Source: Agriterribacter sp044223805 (GTDB lineage: Bacteria; Bacteroidota; Bacteroidia; Chitinophagales; Chitinophagaceae). Taken from it: a stretch of 64,000 bases of DNA. The stretch lies in NCBI GenBank assembly GCA_044223805.1, contig JBGALP010000001.1, forward strand, positions 1 to 64,000, given 5' to 3'. Of this stretch, positions 33,911 to 43,427 are shown piece by piece. Under the pieces are notes generated by a model. The model saw nothing but the letters and a program-made list of their open reading frames with translations, had not been told where the DNA came from and ran no database searches. Each line of letters starts with the position of its first letter. The first letter of the stretch is position 1. Both the position numbers and the translations under genes were made by a program.

Positions 33911-35941
33911 TTAAAACTTCATCCGTTGTATTCGTACAGCATTCAATATTGCCAGTAATGCCACACCTACATCAGCAAAAACAGCTTCCCACATGGTGGC
34001 TAAACCGCCTGCACCTAATATCAGTACAATGGCTTTTACTGTAAATGCTAAAATGATATTTTGAATAACAATGCTACGGGTGGCTTTGCCTATTTTGATG
34101 GCAGTGGCAATTTTTGAAGGCTGGTCTGTCTGTATAACAACATTCGCAGTTTCTATGGCTGCATCGCTACCCATTGCACCCATTGCAATACCAACATCGC
34201 TTAGTGCCAACACGGGTGCATCGTTAATGCCATCACCTACAAAGGCAATGGTTTTCGTTTTGTCTTGTTTTAATTCCTCTACCTTTTGCACTTTGTTTTC
34301 GGGCAGTAAATCGCCAAAAGCGGTGTCAATACCTATCTGCTTTGCTACTTTTTGAGTTATTGAATTTTTATCGCCACTGAGCATTACAATTTGTGCAATG
34401 CCGTTATGGTGCATTTGCTTAATGGCTTCCTGTGCATCTTCTTTAACTTCATCGGCTATCAGCACATAACCTGCATACTGGCTGTTGATGGCTACCACAA
34501 CTATGGTTTCAACAATTTCATCAATGGCTGCATCGTAAGCGATGTTGAATTTTTCAAATAACTTCGTATTGCCTACCAACACTTCTTTGCCGTTTACCTT
34601 GCCCTTTAAACCATGTCCTGAAATTTCCTCTATTCCATCTGCCTGATATGTCTGTGTTTCATTTTTTTCATATTCAGCAATGGCTTTGGCAATGGGGTGT
34701 GTGGATTTGCTTTCTAATGCTGCGACTGTTTTAATGAACTCGGTTTTATCCATACCATTGGTAAATATTTTCTGCACTTTAAATACACCTGCGGTAAGTG
34801 TGCCTGTTTTATCCATAACAACGGTATTCACTTTTGTCATTAACTCCAGATAATTTGAGCCTTTGAATAAGATACCATTTTTAGATGCTGCACCTATGCC
34901 TCCAAAATAGCCCAATGGGATAGAGATAACCAATGCACAAGGGCAACTGATAACTAAGAAAATTAAAGCCCTGTATAACCATTGAGAGAACACATAATCA
35001 TCTACAACAAAATAGGGAACTACTACTAACGCAACTGCTAAAAAGAAAACAATAGGAGTATAAATTTTTGCAAACTTCCTTATCAGTAATTCTGTTTTTG
35101 CTTTACGGGCTGTGGCATTTTGCACCATGTCTAAAATCCGTGCAAGAGAACTGTCGGCAAATTTTTTAGTTACTTTCAGTTCAATTACTTTATCAAGGTT
35201 TAGCATACCTGCCAATACCAGTTCTCCTTTGTAAATTGATTTCGGCTTGCTTTCGCCTGTAAGTGCGGCTGTATTAAAGCTGCTGCCCTCACTTAGCATT
35301 TCGCCATCCATTGGCACTTGCTCACCGGCTTTTATTTGGATGGTTTCGTTTATTTGAACTTCTTCAGGTTTTATTTCTTCATACTTGTTGTTTCTGAAAA
35401 CACTGGCAGAAGATGGTCTTACATCCAGCAATGCTTTAATATTGCTTTTAGCTCTATTTACTGCTGCACTTTGAAACAACTCGCCAATGGCATAGAATAA
35501 CATTACTGCCACACCTTCGGGATATTGTCCAATGGCAAAAGCTCCTAAAGTTGCCAAAACCATTAAAGTGAACTCTGTGAAGAACTCTTTTTTAAGAATG
35601 GTTTCCCAACCTTCTTTGATTACCGGCAAGCCAACAGGCAGGTAGGCTATTGCATACCATGCAAGGCGAATATATCCGGTAAAAAATGAAGGCTTGAAAT
35701 AATTATCTACTGCAATGCCAATAAGCAGTATCACAAAACTGACGATAGCAGGAAGATATTTTTTGATTATGCTACGTTCAGTCATTTTAGTTTTTTGAAT
35801 GGGTTTGCTACCCTCAGTTTTTATCTCATGCAACAAATTATCTGCACCTGCTTTAGTATAAATTTTTTCTTCCAGAGTACAACAAGTCATCCTGCCTTGT
35901 GCATCGTAGGTATGAATATGATTGGGGTCTGTATTAATCAT
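33911..35941 (-). CDS. P1B-type Zn/Cd/Pb-exporting ATPase (ZntA/CadA-like)
   Basis: The 676-residue ATPase should pump divalent soft metals out of the cytoplasm. It has TGES (about 226), SCPCALV in the transport helix (about 332), the phosphorylation site DKTGT (about 375) and GDGINDAP (about 569). K in helix 7 (AFTVKAIV) and the Asp in helix 8 (FADVGVALL) are the group P1B-2 marks of Zn/Cd/Pb pumps. The N-terminus lacks a full HMA domain but has HIHTYDAQGRMTCCTLEEKIY, a short His/Cys metal-binding segment. It is downstream of the adaptor and RND genes at 35968-41578. Confidence 0.94.
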   Translation of the reverse strand: MINTDPNHIHTYDAQGRMTCCTLEEKIYTKAGADNLLHEIKTEGSKPIQKTKMTERSIIKKYLPAIVSFVILLIGIAVDNYFKPSFFTGYIRLAWYAIAYLPVGLPVIKEGWETILKKEFFTEFTLMVLATLGAFAIGQYPEGVAVMLFYAIGELFQSAAVNRAKSNIKALLDVRPSSASVFRNNKYEEIKPEEVQINETIQIKAGEQVPMDGEMLSEGSSFNTAALTGESKPKSIYKGELVLAGMLNLDKVIELKVTKKFADSSLARILDMVQNATARKAKTELLIRKFAKIYTPIVFFLAVALVVVPYFVVDDYVFSQWLYRALIFLVISCPCALVISIPLGYFGGIGAASKNGILFKGSNYLELMTKVNTVVMDKTGTLTAGVFKVQKIFTNGMDKTEFIKTVAALESKSTHPIAKAIAEYEKNETQTYQADGIEEISGHGLKGKVNGKEVLVGNTKLFEKFNIAYDAAIDEIVETIVVVAINSQYAGYVLIADEVKEDAQEAIKQMHHNGIAQIVMLSGDKNSITQKVAKQIGIDTAFGDLLPENKVQKVEELKQDKTKTIAFVGDGINDAPVLALSDVGIAMGAMGSDAAIETANVVIQTDQPSKIATAIKIGKATRSIVIQNIILAFTVKAIVLILGAGGLATMWEAVFADVGVALLAILNAVRIQRMKF

Positions 35942-35967
35942 TTTATTAAATTTTATTTTGGTTATTC

Positions 35968-37179
35968 TTATTCTTCTTCACCTCCGCCACTGGCTTTTGA
36001 TAATACATAGAAAGCACCTTTGGTTACAATCTTTGCATCTTTGGGTATTTCTTCAAGCGGAGTTATTTCCATGTAACCCAATTCTGTTACGCCAGTGGCT
36101 ACTTCTACTTTCTTAAACTGTATATGCTTATCTTTTTTCGCACCTTCATCTTTTTTTACTTCTTCACCACTTACCATAAAAATATATTGTTTGCCTTCGG
36201 CACTTACCACTGCATCAACCGGCACAGCTTGTACTGTCTGGTTGCCTATATTTATTAATGCTGATACATACATGCCGGGTAATAATTTGATGCTGCCAGT
36301 ATTATTGATTTTGGCATGAACAATCACGGATTTATTTTCGTTTTCAAAAGATTGGTTAATGCCGAAAATTGTACCAGTGATTTGTTTGTTGTTTTGATTG
36401 GTGAGAATGAACTCCACCGTTTGCCCATTTTTTACTTTAAATAAATCTTTTTCGTACACCTGCAAATCACAATGAATTTGAGAGTTATCTACAATATCCA
36501 TTAATGAAGTTTGCATGTCAATATAACTGCCTGTTTTTATTGGTATATGCCCTATTACACCACTAATAGGTGCTGTGATTGCAATTTGACTTACAAATTT
36601 TCCATTGGCTACAGATGCAGGACTGATGTTTAATTGCTGCAATTGAGTTTCCATCCCCGAAAGCTTTGCTTTGTCTGTTTCGTATTTTGATGCTGCCTGT
36701 TGAAATACTTTGCCTGTACCGGCACTTTCTGTATTAAGCTCCTTTTGGCGTTGGTACTCCTGCTCGGTATAAACAAATTCTTTTTTTAGCATAAGGTAAT
36801 CTTGCTGCAACTTCACAATGTCTGTGTTTTCTAAAATTGCCACTGTTTGTCCCTGGCGAACATAGCTGCCTTCTAAAACCATTATTTTTTTAATAATGCC
36901 GGATATCAAACTATTTACATCGGCTTTGTTTTGTGGTGGTACTTCTAATTGTCCGCTTGATTTTACCACACTATTCAGGTTTTTCATTTCTATTGTACCT
37001 GTTTCAATGCCCACAGCCTTCATCTGCTGCTCGGAAATCTCAATTAATTCGCTGTGTTTTTCTTTGGGCTTGTCTGCTTCTTTGCTTTCTGTCTTGTTGC
37101 CCTGCTTGCAGGATGTGAAACTTATTGCATTTGCAAAAAACACAAATGCGATGATTGATTTTATTTTTATTGATTTCAT
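35968..37179 (-). CDS. RND efflux periplasmic adaptor (CzcB-like)
   Basis: The 403-residue membrane fusion protein links the inner-membrane RND pump to the outer-membrane channel. It has a lipoprotein-type signal (AISFTSCKQG), a biotinyl-lipoyl-like part (VNSLISGIIKKIMVLEGSYVRQGQTVAILE), a coiled-coil hairpin (about 105-175) and a beta-barrel (LQVYEKDLFKVKNGQTVEF). It lacks an HMBD, unlike the two adaptors of the copper arm. It starts 1 bp after the stop of the RND gene, so they are translationally linked. Confidence 0.92.
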   Translation of the reverse strand: MKSIKIKSIIAFVFFANAISFTSCKQGNKTESKEADKPKEKHSELIEISEQQMKAVGIETGTIEMKNLNSVVKSSGQLEVPPQNKADVNSLISGIIKKIMVLEGSYVRQGQTVAILENTDIVKLQQDYLMLKKEFVYTEQEYQRQKELNTESAGTGKVFQQAASKYETDKAKLSGMETQLQQLNISPASVANGKFVSQIAITAPISGVIGHIPIKTGSYIDMQTSLMDIVDNSQIHCDLQVYEKDLFKVKNGQTVEFILTNQNNKQITGTIFGINQSFENENKSVIVHAKINNTGSIKLLPGMYVSALINIGNQTVQAVPVDAVVSAEGKQYIFMVSGEEVKKDEGAKKDKHIQFKKVEVATGVTELGYMEITPLEEIPKDAKIVTKGAFYVLSKASGGGEEE

Positions 37180-37180
37180 T

Positions 37181-40100
37181 TTATTTATTTCCTTTTAAGT
37201 AGTTTAACAATATGATGGATTGATTGAACTGGTTTACTGCATCGGTATATTGCAATTTGGTATTGATAGCCGTTTGCAGATTTTGGATATACTCCATATA
37301 TCCTATTTCGCCTTTGGTATAGGCAGTGTTTGAAATACGGATAATATCATCTGCCTGTTTTAAGCCAGTGGTTTCATAATACTGCAACCCTTCTTTAGCT
37401 TTCAGGTATTCATTGTACTGTATTGCATAGGTGCTTTGCAGGTATAGCAGTGTTTGTTGCTTCTCTGTTTCAATTAAAGTAGTATTGATTTGAGCAGCTT
37501 TAATTTTTGCTTTTTGTGAGCCAAAAAATAGGGGGATACCTATACCTACCTGTAACCCTGCTATCCTTGTGCCAGGGAAATAATTACGGTTAATTTTTGC
37601 AGGGTCAAAGCCCTTAATAAGCATTTGATGATAATAGCCTGCATTCAAGTCCGGTAACAGTTTGCTTTTTTCAACTTTAACCTGTGCAGTATTTACATTT
37701 AGCTTTTGATTATAAACCTCTATTAGTGGATTTGAGTTAATTACGGTGGTGTCAAATCTATAATCATCGGGCAATTTTGCCAACTCATTTTCTTTTGGCA
37801 TAATTGGCTCGGCTGAGTTCAACCACTTCTGCAAAGCCAACTGATAACTGCTTACAGTAGTACTTGCCTGTTTCAATTGCAAAAGATTTTCTTTGTATTT
37901 GCTTTCGGCTTGCATTTTTTCCAACTGATTAGTTTCACCTGTATTATAACGAAGGGTAGCCCTTTTTAGAAAATTGCTGTATATGCTATCCTGCTGCTGC
38001 AAAAGTTTTACTCTTTGCAAGCCATACAACAAATTGTAATAGGCTGTGGTTACTTCTTTGTAAATTTCATTTTGCGATAGTAGTTTTGATTTTTGAGCCA
38101 GCAAAGTTTCCTGTTTCAATAGTTTATTTTGATTGGCATACACTGTTGGAAAAGAAATTGTTTGAGTAATTCCAATGCTGTTATCAATATTACCACCTGT
38201 GGTAGGGTCCTGGGTGAGTTGTATGTTTGTTTTATCAGGACTAAAGCCGGTCTTTTGTATTACCTGCGATTGCTGAATGTTTAAGTCTGCTACTTTCAGT
38301 TGCAGATTGTTTTTAAGTGCTATATCAATGCACTCCTGCAACGTTTTTTGATTGCTTTGTGCATAAGTTTTTCCTGCAAATAAACCGATAAATGTAAACA
38401 GCACTAACACAACCGTAGTATTGACAGGTGGCTTTGCTTTATTCATTTTATTTGGTTTGAAATTGATTTTAGTGTTGAATAAAATATAAAGTGCCGGAAG
38501 CACCAGCAGGGTTAATATGGTAGCGGTAATTAAACCACCGATCACAACGGTTGCTAATGGTTTTTGTACTTCACCACCTGCACCTGTAGAAAGTGCCATT
38601 GGCAGAAAGCCTAATGATGCTACCATAGCTGTCATTATTACCGGTCTTAATCTTACTGCTGTTCCTTTTCTAACTCTCTCATATATGTCGGTAATGCCTT
38701 CGTCTTTTAACTGGTTGAAATAACCTATCAATACAATACCATTTAACACGGCTACACCAAACAAGGCAATGAAACCAACACCTGCCGAAATGCTGAATGG
38801 CATACCTCTTAACCACAATGCAATGATGCCACCAATGGCAGATAATGGTACGGCTGTAAATATGAGGAAGGATTGTTTTACACTGTTGAATGTAAAGTAC
38901 AGTAATACTAAAATGAGCAATAATGCTACCGGTACTGCAATACCTAACCTTGCCTTTGCTTCTTTCAGGTTTTGAAACTGACCACCATAGGTATAATAAT
39001 AACCTGTTGGCAGTTTAAGTTTTGCATCTAATATGGGTTGTATTTCTTCTACCGTGCTTTCAACATCTCTGCCATGAACATTGAAACCTACAAAAGTTCT
39101 ACGCTGCCCGTCCTCATGGCTTATTTGTGCGGGGGCTGTTTGGAATGAAATATTTGCCACCTGGTTAATAGGCACTTTGTTGCCTGATGGTAAAGGCACA
39201 TAAAGGTTTTCAATATTGCTGAAGTCTTTTCTTAAATCTTTTTGCAATCGCAGCACCATATCAAACCGTTTATCACCTTCAAACACCACACCTGCAACAT
39301 TTCCTGCAAAAGCAGTTTTCAGCACCATATTTACATCACTGATGGTTAACCCGTATTGTGCAATTTTATCACGGTTGTATTCCACCTGTATTTGTGGCAG
39401 TCCGCTTACTTTTTCTACAAAGGGTTCACTTACTCCTTTTACATTTTTGATAAGCCCTGCTATTTTATTTGCCTGGGCACTCAGGATTTCCAAATCTGCA
39501 CCATAAATTTTTATTGCCACATCCTGTTTGATGCCTGTAATGAGTTCATTAAAACGCATCTGCATAGGCTGTGTTATTTCAACATTAACCCCCGGCAAAA
39601 TACTTAGGGCTTCTTCCATTTTTTCCATCATTGCCTCACGGGTATTTGCCGATGTCCATTCTTCTTTCGGCTTCATGGAAAGCATCATATCGGCTCTTTC
39701 TATGGGCATTGGGTCAGTTGGAATTTCAGAACTACCAATCCTTGTTACTGCCTGTTTTATTTCTGGAAATTTATCTTTCAAAATTTTCTCCGCTTTACTA
39801 AATGTTTCTACTACCTGTGTTAATGATGTTCCCTGTTCCATCCTTATTTCCACTGTGAGATCACCTTCTTCCAATGTAGGGACAAATTCACCTCCTAAGC
39901 TGTTGAACAAGATTATGCTGCCGGTAAACAATACCAACATAGTGAACACAACTGTTTTTTTCCAGTGTAAAGCCCAATTCAGCACGGGTGAATAAAGCTT
40001 TTGACAAAAACCAATTATTTTATCGGAAATATTTTTTTTATGTGCAGTTTTCTTACTAAGAAATGATGCACTCATCATTGGCACATAGGTTAATGAAAGT

Positions 40101-41578
40101 ATGAAGGCACCCAATATTGCAAAAGCCACAGTTTGAGCCATTGGCTTAAACATTTTACCCTCTATGCCTACTAATGCAAAAAGAGGCAGGTAAACAATTA
40201 AGATGATTATTTCGCCAAATGCTGCACTGCTCCGGATTTTTGATGCAGCTTGAAACACTTCATCATCCATTTGTGATTGCGAAAGTTTATCCAATCCGAT
40301 ATGATGGTGCTTGCTCATATAAATTCTGTGTACAATTGCTTCAACAATTATTACCGCACCATCTACAATAAGCCCGAAGTCAATAGCTCCCAAACTCATA
40401 AGGTTGCCACTTACACCAAATAAATTCATTAAGATGATGGCGAAAAGCATTGCTAAAGGAATTACAGAAGCTACAATAAGACCAGCCCTTAAATTACCTA
40501 ACAGCAATACCAATATGAATACGACAATCAAGCCGCCTTCAATCAGGTTCTTTTCTACCGTACCCATTGCCCTGTTCACTAATTCCGTTCTGTCAATAAA
40601 TGGTTCTATTACTACACCTTCAGGCAATGATTTTTGTATTTGTGCCATTCGTTGCTTTACATTGGCAATTACCTGAGCAAAGTTTTCACCTTTTAGCATG
40701 AGTGTAACCCCTGCCACTACTTCGCCTTCACCGTTTCTTGTAACTGCACCGTACCGTGTTGCACTACCAAACTGAACGATTGCCACATCCCGGATTAAAA
40801 CGGGTATCCCGTTTACATTCTTCACGACTATTTTTTCAATATCACTTAATGACTTTACCAGTCCTAAACCACGAATGAAATAAGCATTGCTGCGTTGCTC
40901 TATGTAACTGCCACCAGTATTCTCATTGTTACTCTGTAATGCTTTATAAATTTCAGGTATGGTAATATTCATTGCATTGAGCTTGTCGTTATCCAAAGCA
41001 ATTTCATATTGCTTTACATAACCACCCCATCCACTCACCTCTGCCAAACCTTCTGTACCTGCTAATTGTCTTTTTACGATCCAATCTTGTATTGTTCGCA
41101 AATCAGTAGCGGTGTATTTGTTCTCGTATCCTTTTTTTGTGTGAATGATGTACTGGTATATTTCGCCCAACCCTGTTGTTATGGGTGCTAAAGAAGGTTC
41201 ACCAATACCTTGCGGAATTTGTGCTTCTGCTTCTTTGAGGCGTTCGCTTATTTGCTGCCTTGCCCAATAGACATCAGCATTGTCTTTAAAAACAATGGTG
41301 ATTACAGAAATACCACTGCGGCTAATGCTCCGCTTTTCAATTACATTGGGAATATTAGCCATTGCCAACTCAATAGGTGTGGTAATAAACTGTTCTACCT
41401 CCTGAGCACCCAACGTAGGTGCTTGTGTAATTATCTGTACCTGGTTGTTGGTAATGTCCGGTACGGCATCAATGGGCAACCGGATAGCGGATATAACGCC
41501 CCAAATAATGAGTGCCAGTGTAAATGCACCCACTACCAGTTTATTTTTTATCGAGAACTGAATTATTTTTTGAAACAT
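37181..41578 (-). CDS. CzcA-type RND pump fused to TolC-like channel
   Basis: This 1465-residue protein joins a complete heavy-metal RND transporter (about 1-1045) to a TolC/CzcC-type outer-membrane factor (about 1070-1465, with its own signal-like segment VVLVLFTFIGLFAGKTYAQ). RND marks include the N-terminal IDAVPDITNNQVQI, LRxxLDFGLIVDGAVIIVEAIVHR in helix 4 and PLAIVLGGLITATILTLLVLPALY near its end. The pore region lacks the Met residues typical of Cu/Ag pumps (FVPTLEEGDLTVEIRM; RFNELITG), suggesting divalent substrates such as Co, Zn or Cd. Such fusions are known in Bacteroidota. Confidence 0.93.
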   Translation of the reverse strand: MFQKIIQFSIKNKLVVGAFTLALIIWGVISAIRLPIDAVPDITNNQVQIITQAPTLGAQEVEQFITTPIELAMANIPNVIEKRSISRSGISVITIVFKDNADVYWARQQISERLKEAEAQIPQGIGEPSLAPITTGLGEIYQYIIHTKKGYENKYTATDLRTIQDWIVKRQLAGTEGLAEVSGWGGYVKQYEIALDNDKLNAMNITIPEIYKALQSNNENTGGSYIEQRSNAYFIRGLGLVKSLSDIEKIVVKNVNGIPVLIRDVAIVQFGSATRYGAVTRNGEGEVVAGVTLMLKGENFAQVIANVKQRMAQIQKSLPEGVVIEPFIDRTELVNRAMGTVEKNLIEGGLIVVFILVLLLGNLRAGLIVASVIPLAMLFAIILMNLFGVSGNLMSLGAIDFGLIVDGAVIIVEAIVHRIYMSKHHHIGLDKLSQSQMDDEVFQAASKIRSSAAFGEIIILIVYLPLFALVGIEGKMFKPMAQTVAFAILGAFILSLTYVPMMSASFLSKKTAHKKNISDKIIGFCQKLYSPVLNWALHWKKTVVFTMLVLFTGSIILFNSLGGEFVPTLEEGDLTVEIRMEQGTSLTQVVETFSKAEKILKDKFPEIKQAVTRIGSSEIPTDPMPIERADMMLSMKPKEEWTSANTREAMMEKMEEALSILPGVNVEITQPMQMRFNELITGIKQDVAIKIYGADLEILSAQANKIAGLIKNVKGVSEPFVEKVSGLPQIQVEYNRDKIAQYGLTISDVNMVLKTAFAGNVAGVVFEGDKRFDMVLRLQKDLRKDFSNIENLYVPLPSGNKVPINQVANISFQTAPAQISHEDGQRRTFVGFNVHGRDVESTVEEIQPILDAKLKLPTGYYYTYGGQFQNLKEAKARLGIAVPVALLLILVLLYFTFNSVKQSFLIFTAVPLSAIGGIIALWLRGMPFSISAGVGFIALFGVAVLNGIVLIGYFNQLKDEGITDIYERVRKGTAVRLRPVIMTAMVASLGFLPMALSTGAGGEVQKPLATVVIGGLITATILTLLVLPALYILFNTKINFKPNKMNKAKPPVNTTVVLVLFTFIGLFAGKTYAQSNQKTLQECIDIALKNNLQLKVADLNIQQSQVIQKTGFSPDKTNIQLTQDPTTGGNIDNSIGITQTISFPTVYANQNKLLKQETLLAQKSKLLSQNEIYKEVTTAYYNLLYGLQRVKLLQQQDSIYSNFLKRATLRYNTGETNQLEKMQAESKYKENLLQLKQASTTVSSYQLALQKWLNSAEPIMPKENELAKLPDDYRFDTTVINSNPLIEVYNQKLNVNTAQVKVEKSKLLPDLNAGYYHQMLIKGFDPAKINRNYFPGTRIAGLQVGIGIPLFFGSQKAKIKAAQINTTLIETEKQQTLLYLQSTYAIQYNEYLKAKEGLQYYETTGLKQADDIIRISNTAYTKGEIGYMEYIQNLQTAINTKLQYTDAVNQFNQSIILLNYLKGNK

Positions 41579-41587
41579 TGATTTTTC

Positions 41588-41734
41588 CTATTTGGTTATA
41601 TGCTTGTAGTAGTGAATTATTCTTTCTGCAATTGCTGCTAAAAGAATGACACAACACAGGGCTATAACAATGAATTTAATTACTCTTATTGCCAATGGCT
41701 GTAAAGCCTTTTTGGACTTTTTATTTCCTGCCAT
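41588..41734 (-). CDS. Small single-span membrane protein
   Basis: The 48-residue protein (MAGNKKSKKALQPL, ATG at 41734) has a basic N-terminus and one membrane span (VIKFIVIALCCVILLAAIAERII). It lies 9 bp upstream of the RND fusion gene on the same strand and 80 bp downstream of the DUF6660-like gene. No family is recognised; the position suggests an accessory of the divalent-metal efflux operon. It could still be a chance frame. Confidence 0.45.
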   Translation of the reverse strand: MAGNKKSKKALQPLAIRVIKFIVIALCCVILLAAIAERIIHYYKHITK

Positions 41735-41814
41735 ATTTGAAATGGGGAAAGATGAATTAAAAATGCTGTACATGCCCTTTCAACGGCAATGCAGCAAATC
41801 AATAAAGGGAGTAA

Positions 41815-42132
41815 TTAGGCTATTTTAGGCGGTTGCCAAATAGAAAAAGGAACTTCTGTACAAAAGGAAGAATTATAAATAGGATATTTCAGGGATTGAA
41901 ATACCGCTGTGGCTATATTGTTATGAGCAACAGGCTGGTAAAAAGCGGATGCCGGACAATGGGAGCAACTGCAAAAAGGAGTACACGCTTCGTCTGTATC
42001 TTGTGGATGTTGATGCTGTGAAGTAACAGAAAATTTTTGTTCAGCCTTTATATTACACTCCTGTCTATCAATGCACGGAAGGCATGACAGCACCAAAAGG
42101 TAAATGCTCATTATAAAGGCAAAAAAATTCAT
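41815..42132 (-). CDS. Cys/His-rich exported protein, DUF6660-like
   Basis: The 105-residue protein starts at ATG 42132 (a longer frame has TTG) with MNFFAFIMSIYLLVLSCLPCID, a signal or anchor containing CLPC. The mature part has CTPFCSCSHCPA, preceded by SQHQHPQD, a strong soft-metal ligand pattern. I associate this with DUF6660 proteins found beside metal-efflux genes in Bacteroidota. It is the first gene of the leftward arm. Its likely role is periplasmic metal binding or sensing. Confidence 0.7.
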   Translation of the reverse strand: MNFFAFIMSIYLLVLSCLPCIDRQECNIKAEQKFSVTSQHQHPQDTDEACTPFCSCSHCPASAFYQPVAHNNIATAVFQSLKYPIYNSSFCTEVPFSIWQPPKIA

Positions 42133-42347
42133 TGCGGCAAATATAAGCAAGAAAACAAAGGGATTTAGCAAGATGGAGCAAAATTTTGGAAAAATGGGGT
42201 CTGAGACAAGACTTTATGGTTCAGTGTAGTATAGACTTGCTTTACCTGTTCTGGTTGAATGACCATATCAAATTAATAAATTTCCATAGATTGAGTTAGA
42301 TGTCTAAATAAAGTGTATGAAACAAATATTCATGCATACGTCGGTTT

Positions 42348-42429
42348 AACATACCTTAAAAATTAACAATTTTCGTCCCAAATCCTATAACATACCCTAA
42401 AATAAAAATACTATCTTCGTGTTAAGGTA
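42348..42429. promoter_or_regulatory. Repeated ACATACCxTAA elements and -7 box in divergent promoter
   Basis: AACATACCTTAAAA (42348-42361) and AACATACCCTAAAA (42389-42402) are direct repeats 41 bp apart (about four turns), and TTAAGGTA (42422-42429) is an inverted half of the first. A -7-like TATCTTCG lies at 42412-42419, 23 bp before the GTG start at 42442. The 270-bp gap 42172-42441 between the two metal arms has no gene. The arrangement fits operators of an unidentified regulator. Confidence 0.5.
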
Positions 42430-42441
42430 AAACCCTGTAAA

Positions 42442-42822
42442 GTGAAGCGCATTTTAATCATAGCAATATTAATCTCTTACTCCATTGCTTCTTTTGGGGT
42501 AAGTCTTAAATATTTCTATTGTTGCGGTAAACTAAAAACGGTTTCACTTACTGCTAATACCGAAATAAAGGATTGTGCAAAAAAATTAAAAAAAGGTTGC
42601 TGTGATAAAAAAACGGTTACTTTAAAGTTAGAGACCGACCAAAAAAACAGTGAACAGACTGTTTTTCATTTTGATGCACCGCTTTCCCCTGCCATACTTT
42701 ATACCCATGAGTACTCAGTTCTAAACATTGCTACCAACGGCAATATAAACCCGTTGTACAAAAGGCCACCTCCTAACCTTTTGCCGTCAAAACAGGTGCT
42801 TTATTGCGTATTCCGTATTTGA
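42442..42822 (+). CDS. HYC_CC_PP-type small exported protein
   Basis: The 126-residue protein begins with GTG and has a signal-like N-terminus (ILIIAILISYSIASFGVS), then LKYFYCCGKL, KKGCCDKK and a C-terminal YKRPPPN. These mark the Bacteroidota family named after its HYC, CC and PP motifs. Its Cys pairs suggest metal binding in the envelope; no function is established. It opens the rightward copper arm. Confidence 0.75.
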   Translation: MKRILIIAILISYSIASFGVSLKYFYCCGKLKTVSLTANTEIKDCAKKLKKGCCDKKTVTLKLETDQKNSEQTVFHFDAPLSPAILYTHEYSVLNIATNGNINPLYKRPPPNLLPSKQVLYCVFRI

Positions 42823-42843
42823 TTTATTTTCCCCTCTTTTTAC

Positions 42844-42863
42844 CGGGCATTTCTATTCGCCCG
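42844..42863 (+). terminator. Weak hairpin after first copper-arm gene
   Basis: CGGGC (42844-42848) and GCCCG (42859-42863) form a 5-bp GC stem with a 10-nt loop just downstream of the gene ending at 42822; no T run follows. It may only attenuate. Confidence 0.35.
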
Positions 42864-42968
42864 ATGAGCGTCTCAATCAATTTGTTTTAAGCGTATTTGG
42901 TATTGCCTTAAAGTCATTTCCACTTTAACGCAGTGCTGTCAATTTATTCATTCCAAAAAATTTCAACA

Positions 42969-43340
42969 ATGAAAACAATAAAAATATTGTTTGCACTTAT
43001 TGTTGCATTCATGACAACCCAGTCTGTAAACGCCCAAAGCGATAAAACACAAAGAACCATTGGTATTAAAACAGAAGTCATAAAAGTATCAGGCACATGT
43101 AGTATGGACAAAAGACGTATTGAAACCGCAGCCTATTCGGTGGATGGTGTAAAATCTGCCGTTTGGGACGAATACTCACACGAGCTTACTTTAAAATACA
43201 GTGTATTTAAAAAAGATGCAGCCGACAATGTGCAAAAGAAAATTGCAGCCGTAGGCAACGACACGGAAAAATACAAAGCGGAGGATTCTGTCTACAATAA
43301 TTTGCCAGATTGCTGCCATTATCGCAAGCATCATTCGTAA
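42969..43340 (+). CDS. Exported HMA-like metallochaperone
   Basis: The 123-residue protein (ATG at 42969) has a signal peptide ending near SVNAQS and one heavy-metal-associated fold: VIKVSGTCSMDKRRIETAAYSVDGVKSAVWDEYSHELTLKYSVF. The usual CxxC pair is CSMD here, with only the first cysteine kept. A second possible site is DCCHYRKHH at the C-terminus. It probably handles copper in the periplasm. Confidence 0.78.
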   Translation: MKTIKILFALIVAFMTTQSVNAQSDKTQRTIGIKTEVIKVSGTCSMDKRRIETAAYSVDGVKSAVWDEYSHELTLKYSVFKKDAADNVQKKIAAVGNDTEKYKAEDSVYNNLPDCCHYRKHHS

Positions 43341-43353
43341 CAATTACGCAAAG

Positions 43354-43387
43354 ACCTGTTAATCTTATTAAGGTCAACAGGTTTTTT
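43354..43387 (+). terminator. Rho-independent terminator/attenuator
   Basis: ACCTGTT (43354-43360) and AACAGGT (43376-43382) form a 7-bp stem with a 15-nt loop, followed by T6 to 43387. It separates the HMA gene from the HMBD gene at 43428. Confidence 0.75.
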
Positions 43388-43427
43388 ATGAGCCAAAATG
43401 TATTCATTCAATCAAAAAATATAAACA

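Noticed and set aside
43207..43407. Open frames antisense to the small copper-arm genes
   Set aside because: They are shadows of clear coding frames on the plus strand and contain no domain.
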